From Balneolaceae bacterium (GTDB lineage Bacteria > Bacteroidota > Rhodothermia > Balneolales > Balneolaceae), in NCBI GenBank assembly GCA_006969905.1, contig CP030887.1, positions 1-64,000 on the forward strand: a DNA stretch of 64,000 nt, written 5' to 3'. Position numbers and translations under genes: made by a program. Shown here in pieces: positions 51,807-62,038 of the stretch. The notes beneath the pieces are model-generated. The model saw only the letters and a list, made by a program, of their open reading frames with translations. It searched no databases and was not told the DNA's origin. The first letter of the stretch is position 1. Every line of letters starts with the position of its first letter.

Positions 51807-53075
51807 TCACACAGATGGAAACTTTTTTATAACCTTGGTTAAAGCCATAGCCTTAAGGAATGTTTCTTCCCATTCTTTTTCGGGATCAGAATCACTGGTT
51901 ATAGCCCCTCCAACCGGATAAAGCAGTTTATTATTCTGAATAATTGCTGAACGAATCACTACATTGAAATCAAAATCCCCATTGGATTTGATATAGCCAA
52001 TCGCTCCTGAATAAATTCCTCTTCTGTAATTTTCAAGCTTTTCTATTGCTTGCATAGCAGCAATTTTGGGTGCCCCGGTCATAGATCCCATCGGGAAGCA
52101 GGCCTTAATAATTTCAATGGCGTTCGTATCTCTTTCTACCTCACATTCAACCGTTGACACCATCTGATGAACGGTCTCAAAGCTCTGAATTTCAAATAGC
52201 TCCTTAACTTTAACTGTCCCTTTTTTCGCAATCCTGCTCATATCATTCCTTACCAGGTCAACAATCATAAGATTTTCAGCTCTTTCTTTTTCCGAGTTCT
52301 TCAATTCATCAATCAGCTTTTTTTCTCTTCCTTTTTCTCTTTTAATGGTTCCCTTTATAGGTTGTGACCAAACTTTGCTACCTGCTTTTGCTAAAAACCG
52401 TTCAGGCGATGATGAACATACATAAAAATCATCCAGTTTCATGAAACTTGCAAAGGGCACTGGGCCTTGCTCTTTCATTGCCTGGTATAATGACCATGCA
52501 TCACCTTCAAAATCGAACAGTAAAGGATGCGATAAATTTATCTCGTAATAATCCCCTTCTTTAATTTGCTCTTTGGAGAAATTGAGGATTTTTAAATATT
52601 CCTCTTTTTTTATCTGATCAGCCAGATAAATATTGAATTTTTCGGAACCTTCAGTTGTTGACCCCGGCAATGAACCTTGCAGTACTTTCATGCCACCACG
52701 TGAATCAATTTCTGCTAGGAAGCCCGGCTCAAAAAAATATAAATCCGGGGAATCTATAATCTCTTCATTTTCAGATTGTAAGTGCTCAACCCAGTTCTTC
52801 AAATCATAGCCTAAATATCCAAATACACTTCCTTCAGCTTTGCTTTGGTATTTCTTTAACGCAGCCCAGGGATTTCTCCTAAAGCTTCTTACGCTCTTTC
52901 CATCAAAAGTATTGATCTCATTTCCCCAGGCTTTAATCCAGGTTTGTGGTCTGGCAGCAATAAAAGAGCAATTGCTTGCGGGGTGGTTTTCCATTTGAGA
53001 TTCCAGCAAAACGACATCTCCTTCCTTTTGGAAATAGTTAACCAATACTGCTATGGAAAAATGCTTCTGAGACAT
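51807..53075 (-). CDS. pabB: Aminodeoxychorismate synthase component I
   Basis: The 422-residue chorismate-binding enzyme has PIKGT (about 239-243) with the Lys nucleophile of PabB, 'AENLMIVDLVRNDMSRIAKKGTVKV' (about 265-289), 'CFPMGSMTGAPKIAAMQAIE' (about 335-354) and 'RRGIYSGAIGYI'. It makes 4-amino-4-deoxychorismate for folate. The PIKGT text favours PabB over TrpE. No glutaminase or lyase partner is in the window. Confidence 0.88.
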   Translation of the reverse strand: MSQKHFSIAVLVNYFQKEGDVVLLESQMENHPASNCSFIAARPQTWIKAWGNEINTFDGKSVRSFRRNPWAALKKYQSKAEGSVFGYLGYDLKNWVEHLQSENEEIIDSPDLYFFEPGFLAEIDSRGGMKVLQGSLPGSTTEGSEKFNIYLADQIKKEEYLKILNFSKEQIKEGDYYEINLSHPLLFDFEGDAWSLYQAMKEQGPVPFASFMKLDDFYVCSSSPERFLAKAGSKVWSQPIKGTIKREKGREKKLIDELKNSEKERAENLMIVDLVRNDMSRIAKKGTVKVKELFEIQSFETVHQMVSTVECEVERDTNAIEIIKACFPMGSMTGAPKIAAMQAIEKLENYRRGIYSGAIGYIKSNGDFDFNVVIRSAIIQNNKLLYPVGGAITSDSDPEKEWEETFLKAMALTKVIKKFPSV

Positions 53076-53155
53076 GAGAATTATTGGGCAGGATTATACG
53101 GGTTATGCATCATTTATATAAGGCATTTCTTATTATAGTTGATTAAATACTACTC

Positions 53156-54187
53156 ATGCTTTACCAACATATTTTAAAGCCACTATTATTTAAAAAAGAT
53201 GCTGAAGAAGCTCACGAATTTGCCATTAAATGGGCTTCCAGAACAAATAATTCGCTGCTTCTTCAAAAACTTGTCCAAACTTTTTTTGATGGCAATAATC
53301 CCGAACTGGCACAAGAGTTTTTTGGGCTTACATTCCCGAACCCGGTTGGGTTAGCCGCCGGCTTTGATAAAAACGGCGTAACACCGAAGGCAATGCAGGC
53401 CTTAGGTTTCGGTTTTATAGAAGTTGGCAGCATAACAGCTAAGGCTTCATCCGGAAACCCGAAACCAAGAGCTTTTCGCTTACCTCAGGATCGATCTTTA
53501 ATCAACCGGATGGGGTTAAATAATGAGGGAGCAGATGTAGTTATTGAAAGGCTTAAAAAAACGAACTTAAAAATCCCTCTTGGAATCAATATCGCAAAAA
53601 CAAATGATATGTCGATCCATGGGGATGCGGCTATTGAGGATTATGTATACAGCTATAATAAAGCTCTTGAAGTAGCAGATTACGTAACTGTGAATATTTC
53701 GTGCCCTAATACAGGAGAGGGTAAAACATTTGAAGACCCGGATGCCTTAAACGCTTTATTAATAGCTTTGAAACCGTCAGAAAATGACACCCCAACCCTT
53801 GTAAAATTTTCCGTTGATACGGATAAAAAAACACTGCAGAAATTAGTGGAAATATGTGAAGAGAAAGGCATAGATGGTTATGTGGCTACAAATACCTCCT
53901 CTAAAAGAGAAAACCTTCAAACACCAACCTCTGTTTTAAAAGAAATTGGCAATGGAGGCTTAAGCGGTTCCGCAATTAAAAACAAAAGTACACAAGTAAT
54001 TACGTGGCTTTTCGAAGTGCTTGAAGGAAACAAGCCTATTATAGGGGTTGGAGGAATTGATAGTGCAGAAGCAGCTTTATCAAAAATAGAAGCCGGGGCA
54101 AATTTGTTGCAGGTTTATTCAGGTTTGGTTTATAAGGGACCGGAGCTGGTGAAGCAAATTAAATCTGGCTTGGGTAATCAACCCTAA
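53156..54187 (+). CDS. pyrD: Dihydroorotate dehydrogenase (quinone), class 2
   Basis: The 343-residue FMN enzyme has the class 2 N-terminal membrane-associated helices, 'FPNPVGLAAGFDKNGVTPKAM' (about 61-81), 'GINIAKTND' and 'TVNISCPNTGEGKTFED' with the catalytic Ser (about 182), plus 'PIIGVGGIDSAEAALSKIEAGANLLQVYSGLVY' at the FMN phosphate site. It oxidises dihydroorotate and passes electrons to quinone. The stop overlaps the convergent TPR gene (CTAA). Confidence 0.95.
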   Translation: MLYQHILKPLLFKKDAEEAHEFAIKWASRTNNSLLLQKLVQTFFDGNNPELAQEFFGLTFPNPVGLAAGFDKNGVTPKAMQALGFGFIEVGSITAKASSGNPKPRAFRLPQDRSLINRMGLNNEGADVVIERLKKTNLKIPLGINIAKTNDMSIHGDAAIEDYVYSYNKALEVADYVTVNISCPNTGEGKTFEDPDALNALLIALKPSENDTPTLVKFSVDTDKKTLQKLVEICEEKGIDGYVATNTSSKRENLQTPTSVLKEIGNGGLSGSAIKNKSTQVITWLFEVLEGNKPIIGVGGIDSAEAALSKIEAGANLLQVYSGLVYKGPELVKQIKSGLGNQP

Positions 54188-56937
54188 TTGGCAAATATAA
54201 ACGTATATTCACATTGAACTTGTACGGCTTGACCGTTAACGAGAACAGGTTCAAACACAAGTCTTTCTTCGATCGCTTCTTCAATAGCACTCTTAATACT
54301 TGGATCCAAAAACTCGGTTAGTAAGCTATAATCTTCTATACCTCCCCTTGTATTCAAGACAAATAAATACACAATTTCCTTATCTATAAGTGCAATTTTT
54401 TGGGGCTCAGAAAGCTCAATTGAGCCTGTAAAAGCTTCCATTCCTCCCCTTATGATTAACTTCTGTTCAAGCTCTGAACAACTGGGGAGTTCGCTAATTT
54501 CTTTACTCTCTTCCGCAGGAGTTTCATTGGATGATTGTTCACTCAAATCTTGTTCCGGTTCCTTAGGCTTGGGAACTTCAAGCTCTTGTTTAAGAAGCCT
54601 TACTCTTGGTGCAAGCTCTGTATTTTTAAAATACAAGAGATATAAATCGAGGTTTATCCGTGCTGTATCCCAGTATGCACCTTCGTAAGGAAAATACAAG
54701 TTGAAATCCGGTTGTTCTAAGGTAGAATCAATTATGCTTTGAAAGTACGAAACCTGTTGCTGGCTTATAGAGGTATCCTGGATAGCAATCCTTGCATCTT
54801 CTTGTTGTTTGCTTAAGCTATCCTGGTTTTGCTGCCATTTTTCTTTTTGCTGCACCCAGGAGCTATACTTTTCGACATAATTCTGATTTTGAGTTGCAAG
54901 CTGTATATAGTCTTGCGTTGCATCAAACAAAACTTTAGCCGACTCTGTATTTTTGGTATTTGCTAATGCAAGTTCTGTTTTAAGCCTGGCTCGCTCCAAA
55001 AGCTGTAACGTTGTATCTGACTCTATTTCCCTAAATCGCTCCAATATCCCTTCTTGTTTCTTGATTTCTTGTTGCTCTAAGTCAATATTATAGCGTTCAG
55101 CTAGCTTAATCCCATATCGCGATGATGGATATTTGCTTATCAAATCCAAGGCGTATGACCTAGCAACTTGGTCATTACCTTCAATAAAGTTCTTTTCAGA
55201 TAAGGAATAATACGCGACAGGAATCTCTGGGGCTTCAGGGTAGTTTTCTATAATATCTGAAAAATACCTGGCTGCGCTATCCGGCATTTGTAGTGATAAA
55301 AAGAACAGGTTCCCAAGCTCAAATTTTAAGCTGGCAATTTCCTTTTTTAGTGAATCTTGTTCTTGTTTTTCAAAAGGTACTTCAGATAAATCTACCCTTA
55401 TTTCTACTTGCCTGGTTCCTGATACTGCACCTGGCCTGGTATTTTCAGAGGACTCACTTTCTGAGTTTGCTTGTGAAACAATCAAAAGCTCAGCTACCCT
55501 CCAGTTATCAACAAGAGGCCTATCCCCCCAAATTGCTCTGAATTGATTTTTTCCACTTGCAAGCAATTCCGGGTTCTTAATATTTAAAAAGCCATTACCA
55601 CCTGCACTCTGCTGATTTTCATCCGTGCTGCCTGTTATATTCACTAATGTATTTTGCTGCTGCTCTCTGCGCCTGGCCTGGTCTTCCAGTTCTTTTATTT
55701 TTTGTTCTCTTATGCGGTTAACTAAAGAATCCAGTTGAGGGCCGGATAAATTGGCCACCCAAATTAAGCTGTCCTTATAAGCAATTTCTGATTTTATGTT
55801 AGAATAGCTCCCAAATGATTTTGCAAGATCATCTGCATTAAACGAAGCAGGGAGTTGATCTAAAGGTGCGTTTTGACGGGAAGCTGTATCATAGTAAGCG
55901 GCCGCCATTGAAAAATTGCTATACTCAAAGCGGTAAATTTCCGCTAAGCCATAATAAGTTTTTGCTGCTGTTACATTATCGGGCCTGGTAAGACTTCGAT
56001 ACAAAATGTACCTGTACATTTCTTCAGCTTCCTCATAATCTCCACGCTCCTGAAGTGTTTTGGCAAGTTCAAAATCAAGCTCAGCCTTAAACTCCGTATT
56101 CTTATCATCTTTGATCATTTCATCAAAAGTATTATACGCAACATCATAATTGCCCAATGACCTTGCAGTTTCGGCTTTCTTTCGTTTTGCAAGATATTGT
56201 AACTGGTACTCTACATAATGCTTCCCAACCTGATCGTAGGCATTAAATGCCATTTCTGTATTACCTAATAACTCATACAACTGCCCTAATAAAAAATAAG
56301 CACGTTCTTTATATGCTTTACTGCCCAAATTATTGATAGAACTTTCCAGCCTGGAAACTGCAAGATCATAGTCTTCATTTTCAATATAGAGTTGAGCTAA
56401 AATGGCATTTGCCTCAGCCTTGTTATTTCTTTTCCAGTCAATATCACTACCACTTAAATATCCTGACAGATATGAAATGCCTTGCTGATAGAGCTCCATA
56501 TCCAAAAACAACCTGCCTTTCCAGATTATAGCCTGCTGAATAAGCTCGCTATTTGTTGTAGCAACGAAGAGTTCATCATACTTTAAATCCGCAGAAAAGA
56601 AGTCTCTTCTAAAGTGATACGATTTACCGATTAGGAAAACGGCATCATCTACCCACTTTGAATCGGGATATTTCCTAAGAATTTCAGCCCCTTTATCTAT
56701 TGCTTTCTGGAAATCCTGTGCCCCGCTATTGACCGGAGCTTCATGTATTCGAATGGGCTGTTCGGGGTTGTAATTAACTTTTGCCGAAATAACTTTATCG
56801 TATCCCTCCTGATAACTTTTCTTTGCATTATAATATGTATTGTAATATGCAGTAAAGTTATCCCATCTTGACTTGAAAATACTCCCACAACCTGATAGTA
56901 AAGAAGCATATAAAAGAAGTATAAAAAACCGTTTCAT
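54184..56937 (-). CDS. SprE/PorW-like TPR lipoprotein
   Basis: The 917-residue protein has a lipobox LLSGC (Cys17), then 'SRWDNFTAYYNTYYNAKKSYQEGYDKV' (about 23-50), long TPR repeats (about 70-380, and again about 530-620), a coiled-coil region (about 620-740), and a C-terminal domain like the TonB fold (about 835-917, 'IDKEIVYLFVLNTRGGIEDYSLL'). The N-terminal text and repeats resemble SprE and PorW, proteins linked to type IX secretion and gliding. The rest of that system is not in the window, so a gliding role is only possible. Confidence 0.82.
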   Translation of the reverse strand: MKRFFILLLYASLLSGCGSIFKSRWDNFTAYYNTYYNAKKSYQEGYDKVISAKVNYNPEQPIRIHEAPVNSGAQDFQKAIDKGAEILRKYPDSKWVDDAVFLIGKSYHFRRDFFSADLKYDELFVATTNSELIQQAIIWKGRLFLDMELYQQGISYLSGYLSGSDIDWKRNNKAEANAILAQLYIENEDYDLAVSRLESSINNLGSKAYKERAYFLLGQLYELLGNTEMAFNAYDQVGKHYVEYQLQYLAKRKKAETARSLGNYDVAYNTFDEMIKDDKNTEFKAELDFELAKTLQERGDYEEAEEMYRYILYRSLTRPDNVTAAKTYYGLAEIYRFEYSNFSMAAAYYDTASRQNAPLDQLPASFNADDLAKSFGSYSNIKSEIAYKDSLIWVANLSGPQLDSLVNRIREQKIKELEDQARRREQQQNTLVNITGSTDENQQSAGGNGFLNIKNPELLASGKNQFRAIWGDRPLVDNWRVAELLIVSQANSESESSENTRPGAVSGTRQVEIRVDLSEVPFEKQEQDSLKKEIASLKFELGNLFFLSLQMPDSAARYFSDIIENYPEAPEIPVAYYSLSEKNFIEGNDQVARSYALDLISKYPSSRYGIKLAERYNIDLEQQEIKKQEGILERFREIESDTTLQLLERARLKTELALANTKNTESAKVLFDATQDYIQLATQNQNYVEKYSSWVQQKEKWQQNQDSLSKQQEDARIAIQDTSISQQQVSYFQSIIDSTLEQPDFNLYFPYEGAYWDTARINLDLYLLYFKNTELAPRVRLLKQELEVPKPKEPEQDLSEQSSNETPAEESKEISELPSCSELEQKLIIRGGMEAFTGSIELSEPQKIALIDKEIVYLFVLNTRGGIEDYSLLTEFLDPSIKSAIEEAIEERLVFEPVLVNGQAVQVQCEYTFIFAN

Positions 56938-56957
56938 ATGATTATTAACGGAATGAA

Positions 56958-58391
56958 TTACTCAATGGTGCTTACTTTAATCATATTTGTCCTGCCACGT
57001 TTAGCAATAGGCATACCGGTAGCTGTAATTACCCGTTCCCCGCTTTTTACCATCCCGTTATCCTTTAAATAGTCTTCCATTACCTTTACACTTTGATCGG
57101 TATCAAATAGCTCCTTTAACTGAACTGAATGAACTCCCCAAATCAAATTCAATTGCCTGCGAACTTTCCTGCTTTCAGTAAAAGCAATAATTGGTACTTT
57201 GGGCCTGAATTTTGCAATCCTACGAGCCGTACTACCAGAATGTGTAATTGTGCTTATAGCTTTTGCTTCCACGTTATCGGCTATGGTTACGCAGGAATAG
57301 GAAAGTGATTCAATAACTTGTTTTTCCTTCCACTCCGGTTTCTTGTATTGAAGACTATTATATAATTGTGGCCTGTTTTTCTCAATTGACCTACAAATCC
57401 TATCCATCACATTTACTGCTTCCATGGGATATTTACCGGCAGCAGTCTCCCCTGAGAGCATTACAGCATCTGTGCCATCAAGAACAGCATTAGCAACATC
57501 AGAACTTTCTGCACGGGTTGGCCTTGGGTTGTTAATCATAGAATCCAACATTTGTGTTGCTGTAATTACAGGTTTTCCAGCCATTCTGCATTTTTCAATG
57601 ATCATCTTTTGGACAATAGGAACTTTTTCTGTTGGTATTTCAATACCCAAATCTCCACGGGCAACCATAATACCGTCAGCTTCCTCAATAATCTCATCAA
57701 TTACATCCAGAGCTTCCGGTTTTTCAATCTTTGCAATAATAGCCGCCTGGCTGCCCGCTGCACGTACCCTTGAAATTATATCACGCACATCCTTGGCAGA
57801 CCGTACAAACGAAAGAGCTATATAATCAACATCTTGTTTTATGCCAAACTCGAGATCCTTTATATCTTTTTCAGTAAGAGCGGGAATTGAAATTTTAACA
57901 TTTGGGAGATTTACTCCTTTTCGGGATTTTAAAAGTCCACCCACAAGTACTTTAGCCTTCAGATGATTGCCACCTTTTTCGGTTACTTCAAATTCAAGCA
58001 ATCCGTCATCCAGCAAAATCATATTGCCCACTTCTGCTTCTTCTACAAGGCTCTTATAGTCAATAGGGATAATACTCGGGCTCCCTTCAACCTCCTCCCC
58101 GGTAATTTTTACCGTGCTTCCGGTTTTAAGAACCTGCCCGCCTTGTTTCATTTGTCCAACTCTAATCTTAGGCCCTTGCAAATCCATTAAGACGGGAACA
58201 CTGTATTTAAATTTTCGCGAAGCCTTTCTGATCAGTTCAATAACTTGTGCATGATCGGAGTGAGTACCATGCGAGAAGTTTACACGGGCTACATTCATCC
58301 CATGCAACAATAAATCTTCAATTCCTTTTTTAGTATTACAACTGGGGCCTATTGTACAAACAATTTTTGTTCGCCGTCTTGCAGATATCAT
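56958..58391 (-). CDS. pyk: Pyruvate kinase
   Basis: The 477-residue enzyme has 'RTKIVCTIGPSC' (about 6-17), 'VARVNFSHGTHSDH' (about 34-47), 'AIIAKIEKPEALDVIDEIIEEADGIMVARGDLGIEIP' (about 215-252) with the catalytic Lys and metal-binding Glu/Asp, and 'TRAESSDVANAVLDGTDAVMLSGETAAGKYP'. It makes pyruvate and ATP from phosphoenolpyruvate. It lies next to the SprE/PorW-like gene on the same strand, 20 bases upstream of its start. Confidence 0.96.
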   Translation of the reverse strand: MISARRRTKIVCTIGPSCNTKKGIEDLLLHGMNVARVNFSHGTHSDHAQVIELIRKASRKFKYSVPVLMDLQGPKIRVGQMKQGGQVLKTGSTVKITGEEVEGSPSIIPIDYKSLVEEAEVGNMILLDDGLLEFEVTEKGGNHLKAKVLVGGLLKSRKGVNLPNVKISIPALTEKDIKDLEFGIKQDVDYIALSFVRSAKDVRDIISRVRAAGSQAAIIAKIEKPEALDVIDEIIEEADGIMVARGDLGIEIPTEKVPIVQKMIIEKCRMAGKPVITATQMLDSMINNPRPTRAESSDVANAVLDGTDAVMLSGETAAGKYPMEAVNVMDRICRSIEKNRPQLYNSLQYKKPEWKEKQVIESLSYSCVTIADNVEAKAISTITHSGSTARRIAKFRPKVPIIAFTESRKVRRQLNLIWGVHSVQLKELFDTDQSVKVMEDYLKDNGMVKSGERVITATGMPIAKRGRTNMIKVSTIE

Positions 58392-58524
58392 ATAGTCTAT
58401 TTATTTAGAATAAAAGAATTACAAAATACTAAAGATAGGTTAAATGATGTTATTGAACTGAATTGTTTTTTGTTAATTTAAAAAGGATAAAAATCATATT
58501 TCATGCTATAACAGCTCCAGATAA

Positions 58525-59937
58525 ATGCGTAAAAAAAATATAGTTATACTTCTCCTTCCACTTATCTTGATAAGTTGTTCTAATAGTTATATAGAAAATA
58601 TAGACCGGATGCAGGGCTATGAATACCGGCCTGGATTTCCTGAAATGAGGTTGGTTACTTCCAGCTTTATTGATGAACAAAATATACCGAAAGTCAACCT
58701 TGCTATTGAAATTGTTTATGGTAGTTTGATTTATAAAAAGAATGATAACCTATTTGAAGCTAAGGCTACTTTAGACATTCAAATTCTGAGTAAATCAAAT
58801 GAGACAAGAACAACCCAAAATTTATCTTACCCAATCACTCTCAATAGTGGTAGAGCTAATATTTCTCTTAGCCAAGACACTTACTTATTTGAGAAAGAAT
58901 ATGAAATTGAACCAGGAGAATATGAAATAATTGCAACACTCACTGACAGCAGTTCATCTAGAGAGACTATAAGGAGAAGTGAGACTATAATTCCTGATCC
59001 TGATAATGATGAGTTTCATATAACGAATATTAGGATTCTGGCTAAGGAAGATGCTGATGATGCTTTCTTTCTTCCAATTACTACCTATGATATACCTGGC
59101 GAAATAGATTCTTTAAAGTTTGTTTTTCAAATTACAAATAATAATTTGAGTGATCCTATTTCGATTAATATGAAGCTATTGAGATTCAAATCTGATACTA
59201 GTGCTGCCAGAGAAATGAGTTTTCCTAATTACCCTCCTGGACATATTGGCTATAGAGGAATAGAATATGATGAAAAAGAAGAGATAAGCTCGAATCGAAG
59301 GACCCTTACTGATCCTGGTTCAGTACTCATTGAATTTTTATTTCCTCAACTTGAGAGGGGTAATTACAGGCTTGAAATAACAACGAACCCCCTTAATGGC
59401 GAAAAACTATATAAAGCCCGAGATTTTGCTATTAAAAGCCCCAGCTACCCTACTCTTCGTACTGCTAGAGAACTTGCCCAGCCTTTAATATACCTAATGG
59501 GTAAAAAGGATCATCAAAGGATAATGAGAATTGAAGATGAGGATACCTTAAAAAAGGAAATTGATCGTTTTTGGCTCAAAAACTTAAAAAACTCTTCGAC
59601 TGCTAAGGATGTTATCTCTCTTTTTTATGAACGTGTGGAAGAAGCAAATAAACAGTTTTCCAATTTCAAAGAAGGTTGGAAAACAGATATGGGAATGATA
59701 TATATACTCTTTGGTCCTCCTTGGTATCTGGAGAATTCGTTAACACAGATGAGGTGGGGCTACTCATTTAATTCTACAGATCCGGAAAAAAATTTCTACT
59801 TTTATAAACCACGAATCAAAGACAAATTCTATCCATTTGATAATTACCTATTACGCAGATCTAACATGTATCATAACTTGCATTATGTGCAAAGAGAAAA
59901 GTGGCTAAATGGTACTATACTTAGAGATAATCTTTAA
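58525..59937 (+). CDS. GWxTD domain lipoprotein
   Basis: The 470-residue protein has a signal with lipobox LILISC (Cys18), beta-rich repeats (about 40-320), and a C-terminal GWxTD domain: 'FKEGWKTDMGMIYILFGPPWYLEN' (about 387-410) and 'MRWGYSFNSTDPEKNFYFYKPR'. GWxTD domains are common in secreted proteins of Bacteroidota and relatives, with no known reaction. It is divergent from pyruvate kinase. Base use is A/T-richer than in neighbours. Confidence 0.85.
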   Translation: MRKKNIVILLLPLILISCSNSYIENIDRMQGYEYRPGFPEMRLVTSSFIDEQNIPKVNLAIEIVYGSLIYKKNDNLFEAKATLDIQILSKSNETRTTQNLSYPITLNSGRANISLSQDTYLFEKEYEIEPGEYEIIATLTDSSSSRETIRRSETIIPDPDNDEFHITNIRILAKEDADDAFFLPITTYDIPGEIDSLKFVFQITNNNLSDPISINMKLLRFKSDTSAAREMSFPNYPPGHIGYRGIEYDEKEEISSNRRTLTDPGSVLIEFLFPQLERGNYRLEITTNPLNGEKLYKARDFAIKSPSYPTLRTARELAQPLIYLMGKKDHQRIMRIEDEDTLKKEIDRFWLKNLKNSSTAKDVISLFYERVEEANKQFSNFKEGWKTDMGMIYILFGPPWYLENSLTQMRWGYSFNSTDPEKNFYFYKPRIKDKFYPFDNYLLRRSNMYHNLHYVQREKWLNGTILRDNL

Positions 59938-59956
59938 ATCTTTTTAAACAAAACCC

Positions 59957-60661
59957 TTAAAACTCGTTTACAGCCGAGGCCGATACGATTAAATTATTTC
60001 TAAAATTTTGCAATATTTTTTCATTAGATTCATCTTCATCTGGATTAAGTAGTTCTCCGGCTTCTCCCTCAAATACCTTTTTCAAGTCTAACCTTTGTAC
60101 AACTCTTAATGTTTCGGTCTCATCATCCAATTGTACAGGGGAAAAACTATACTCTTTCTCAAAAACGGTATTAGATCTTAATATGAACGATTTATTATTT
60201 ATGGCACCTTTAATCACTAATGAATAATTAGTAGTTCCAGTACCAAAAAAATCATCGTCAAACCCAGGAGATCTAAAAGGCACCGGGCTTACACCGATGT
60301 AATATGCATTAAAAGCTGCAAGATCACTAAAACCTAAATCAATTGATAAAACTAATCTCAAACCGTTATTTTCTGAATTATAAGCTACCAGAATACCGCT
60401 CGCATCACTAGTTGTTCCGAGCACAGTTGAATCTTCGGTCTCTATTTTCATCTCATTTACAATAAACTTAATCTCAGTTATTCTAAGAGTATCATTATTA
60501 GCATAAGCTAAGTCGTTGTCAATATTTGATGCTTCAAAGTATACAGATAACCTATTGGTTATATTAAAGTCCGATTTAAGACAAGAACTAGTCAAAAGTA
60601 ACACTGAGATAAGAACAAAAAAGTGTAACCGTAATAAGGAGTATGTATTTAGGAATACCAT
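59957..60661 (-). CDS. Hypothetical lipoprotein
   Basis: The 234-residue product has a signal ending LLLTSSC (Cys27). The mature part is beta-rich: 'RLSVYFEASNIDNDLAYANNDTLRITEIKFIVNEMKIE' (about 35-75) recalls MbnP-like proteins, but the expected metal ligands are not obvious. It lies between a convergent GWxTD gene and the terminator of the SusCD operon, so it has its own promoter. Function is not known. Confidence 0.65.
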   Translation of the reverse strand: MVFLNTYSLLRLHFFVLISVLLLTSSCLKSDFNITNRLSVYFEASNIDNDLAYANNDTLRITEIKFIVNEMKIETEDSTVLGTTSDASGILVAYNSENNGLRLVLSIDLGFSDLAAFNAYYIGVSPVPFRSPGFDDDFFGTGTTNYSLVIKGAINNKSFILRSNTVFEKEYSFSPVQLDDETETLRVVQRLDLKKVFEGEAGELLNPDEDESNEKILQNFRNNLIVSASAVNEF

Positions 60662-60732
60662 AACTAAAAAGGTGTTTCTCTTTGTTAGGAAGTTGTATAA
60701 CGAAGAAGTTCTTTAAAAATACTTTTTTTGGA

Positions 60733-60766
60733 CAAAAAAAAGCCACACTTAAAAAGTGTGGCTTTT
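60733..60766 (-). terminator. Terminator of the SusC-SusD-lipoprotein operon
   Basis: AAAAGCCACACTT (60738-60750), loop of three A, and AAGTGTGGCTTTT (60754-60766) form a perfect 13-bp stem. On the minus strand a run of T follows. It lies 20 bases after the operon's last stop. It is nearly symmetric and could stop transcription from both sides. Confidence 0.92.
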
Positions 60767-60785
60767 AATATAGCAAACTTGTGAT

Positions 60786-62015
60786 CTACTTTGCTATAAA
60801 GACATTAGTTGAATCAAGGTTTGCTGCTATTCTAGCACCAGTAGCACTATCAAGTTGTAGTATAAGCACTACCTCATTTCCTGCAAAACTACCAGTCAAC
60901 TCAATAACCTCAAAGGTTAAATCAGCTCCAGTACCACCAACATCAGCAGCAGCTATTGTAAAGGTATCGGAAGAACCAAATCCTAACCCACCACTAACTA
61001 CTGTTACTGTAGGAGCTGCAATAGGTGTTACAGAAGTAATTGCTAGCACTAAATCAGCTCCAGCACCACCAAGGTCAGCAGCGGCTATTGTCACTGTATC
61101 TGTATCAGCATAACGAACCCCACCTTCAATAGTAACAGTTGGTTGAGCAATAGCACTAACAGAGGTAACCTCAAATGTTACATTTGAACCTGTCAAACCA
61201 ATATCAAGTGCAGAAATTGTTAGTACATCACCAACTTCGTACTCAATTCCTGGATCGATTACTTCAACAGTAGCAGCACCATCGGAATCAATAACAACAT
61301 CAACTGTCGCGAATTGGCCACTTCCACCGGAAGGTGTTACTCTCTTATAGCTACCTGCTGTTCTTAAGGGATCAGCAGCACTAACAGAACCTATTTCCTG
61401 AATAGCTCCATATTCTGGTACCGTTACATTAAATGTTGCTCCTGTACCAATACCACCAGTGGCAGTAACACCATTGTACACACCTGTTACTCTCGCACTG
61501 TCAATATCACTTACGATATTGATTTCCTCGATTTCACCATATTCCGCAACTTCAACATCAAATGTGGCTCCTGTACCTGAACCGCTTGTAGCTGCGGTTA
61601 ACCCACTGTATGTACCTGTAGCTCGCAGGGAATCAATATTAGCATTACCTACTTCATCCAAAGTAGTAACAACAAAATCGATTCCAATTTCTGCAGTAGC
61701 AGAACCTGCCGGTATGGTTACTGGCGAAGCTGTAGAAAAGCTATAATCTGTAGTTGCTCTGGCAGTAGAACCACCAGCAGCACTAAATGCTATAGGCACA
61801 TCAGATGTCGCTAATCCATCCTTTGAAATTAATTGGACCTGAATACTTGTAGAAGTAACATTAATTCCAACGTTGTTGTTATCCTCAAGAGGGAATAACC
61901 CAACCTGGTCTGGACCATCATACGTTTTTTCTACATCACCTTTGTCAAAAAGGCTATCACAACCCACAAGAAGCAAAGGCAAAAGTAGAATTATTGAAAA
62001 TATTTTATTTTTCAT
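60786..62015 (-). CDS. Surface lipoprotein with phage-virion-like repeats (SusE position)
   Basis: The 409-residue lipoprotein (lipobox LLLVGC, Cys19) has a beta domain (about 40-125, 'VQLISKDGLATSDVPIAFSAAGG'), then three 'GxYxxVTxxGGxGTGATFxVxV' units (about 130-235) and three 'YxxGDxLTIxAxDxGGxGADLTFEVxS' units (about 255-385). Some units are also similar at DNA level. It is the third gene of the SusC-SusD operon, where a SusE-like substrate-binding lipoprotein normally sits. The repeat text is like that of phage tail and decoration proteins. Confidence 0.7.
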   Translation of the reverse strand: MKNKIFSIILLLPLLLVGCDSLFDKGDVEKTYDGPDQVGLFPLEDNNNVGINVTSTSIQVQLISKDGLATSDVPIAFSAAGGSTARATTDYSFSTASPVTIPAGSATAEIGIDFVVTTLDEVGNANIDSLRATGTYSGLTAATSGSGTGATFDVEVAEYGEIEEINIVSDIDSARVTGVYNGVTATGGIGTGATFNVTVPEYGAIQEIGSVSAADPLRTAGSYKRVTPSGGSGQFATVDVVIDSDGAATVEVIDPGIEYEVGDVLTISALDIGLTGSNVTFEVTSVSAIAQPTVTIEGGVRYADTDTVTIAAADLGGAGADLVLAITSVTPIAAPTVTVVSGGLGFGSSDTFTIAAADVGGTGADLTFEVIELTGSFAGNEVVLILQLDSATGARIAANLDSTNVFIAK

Positions 62016-62038
62016 GAGAATTTAAAATTTAATAATTA

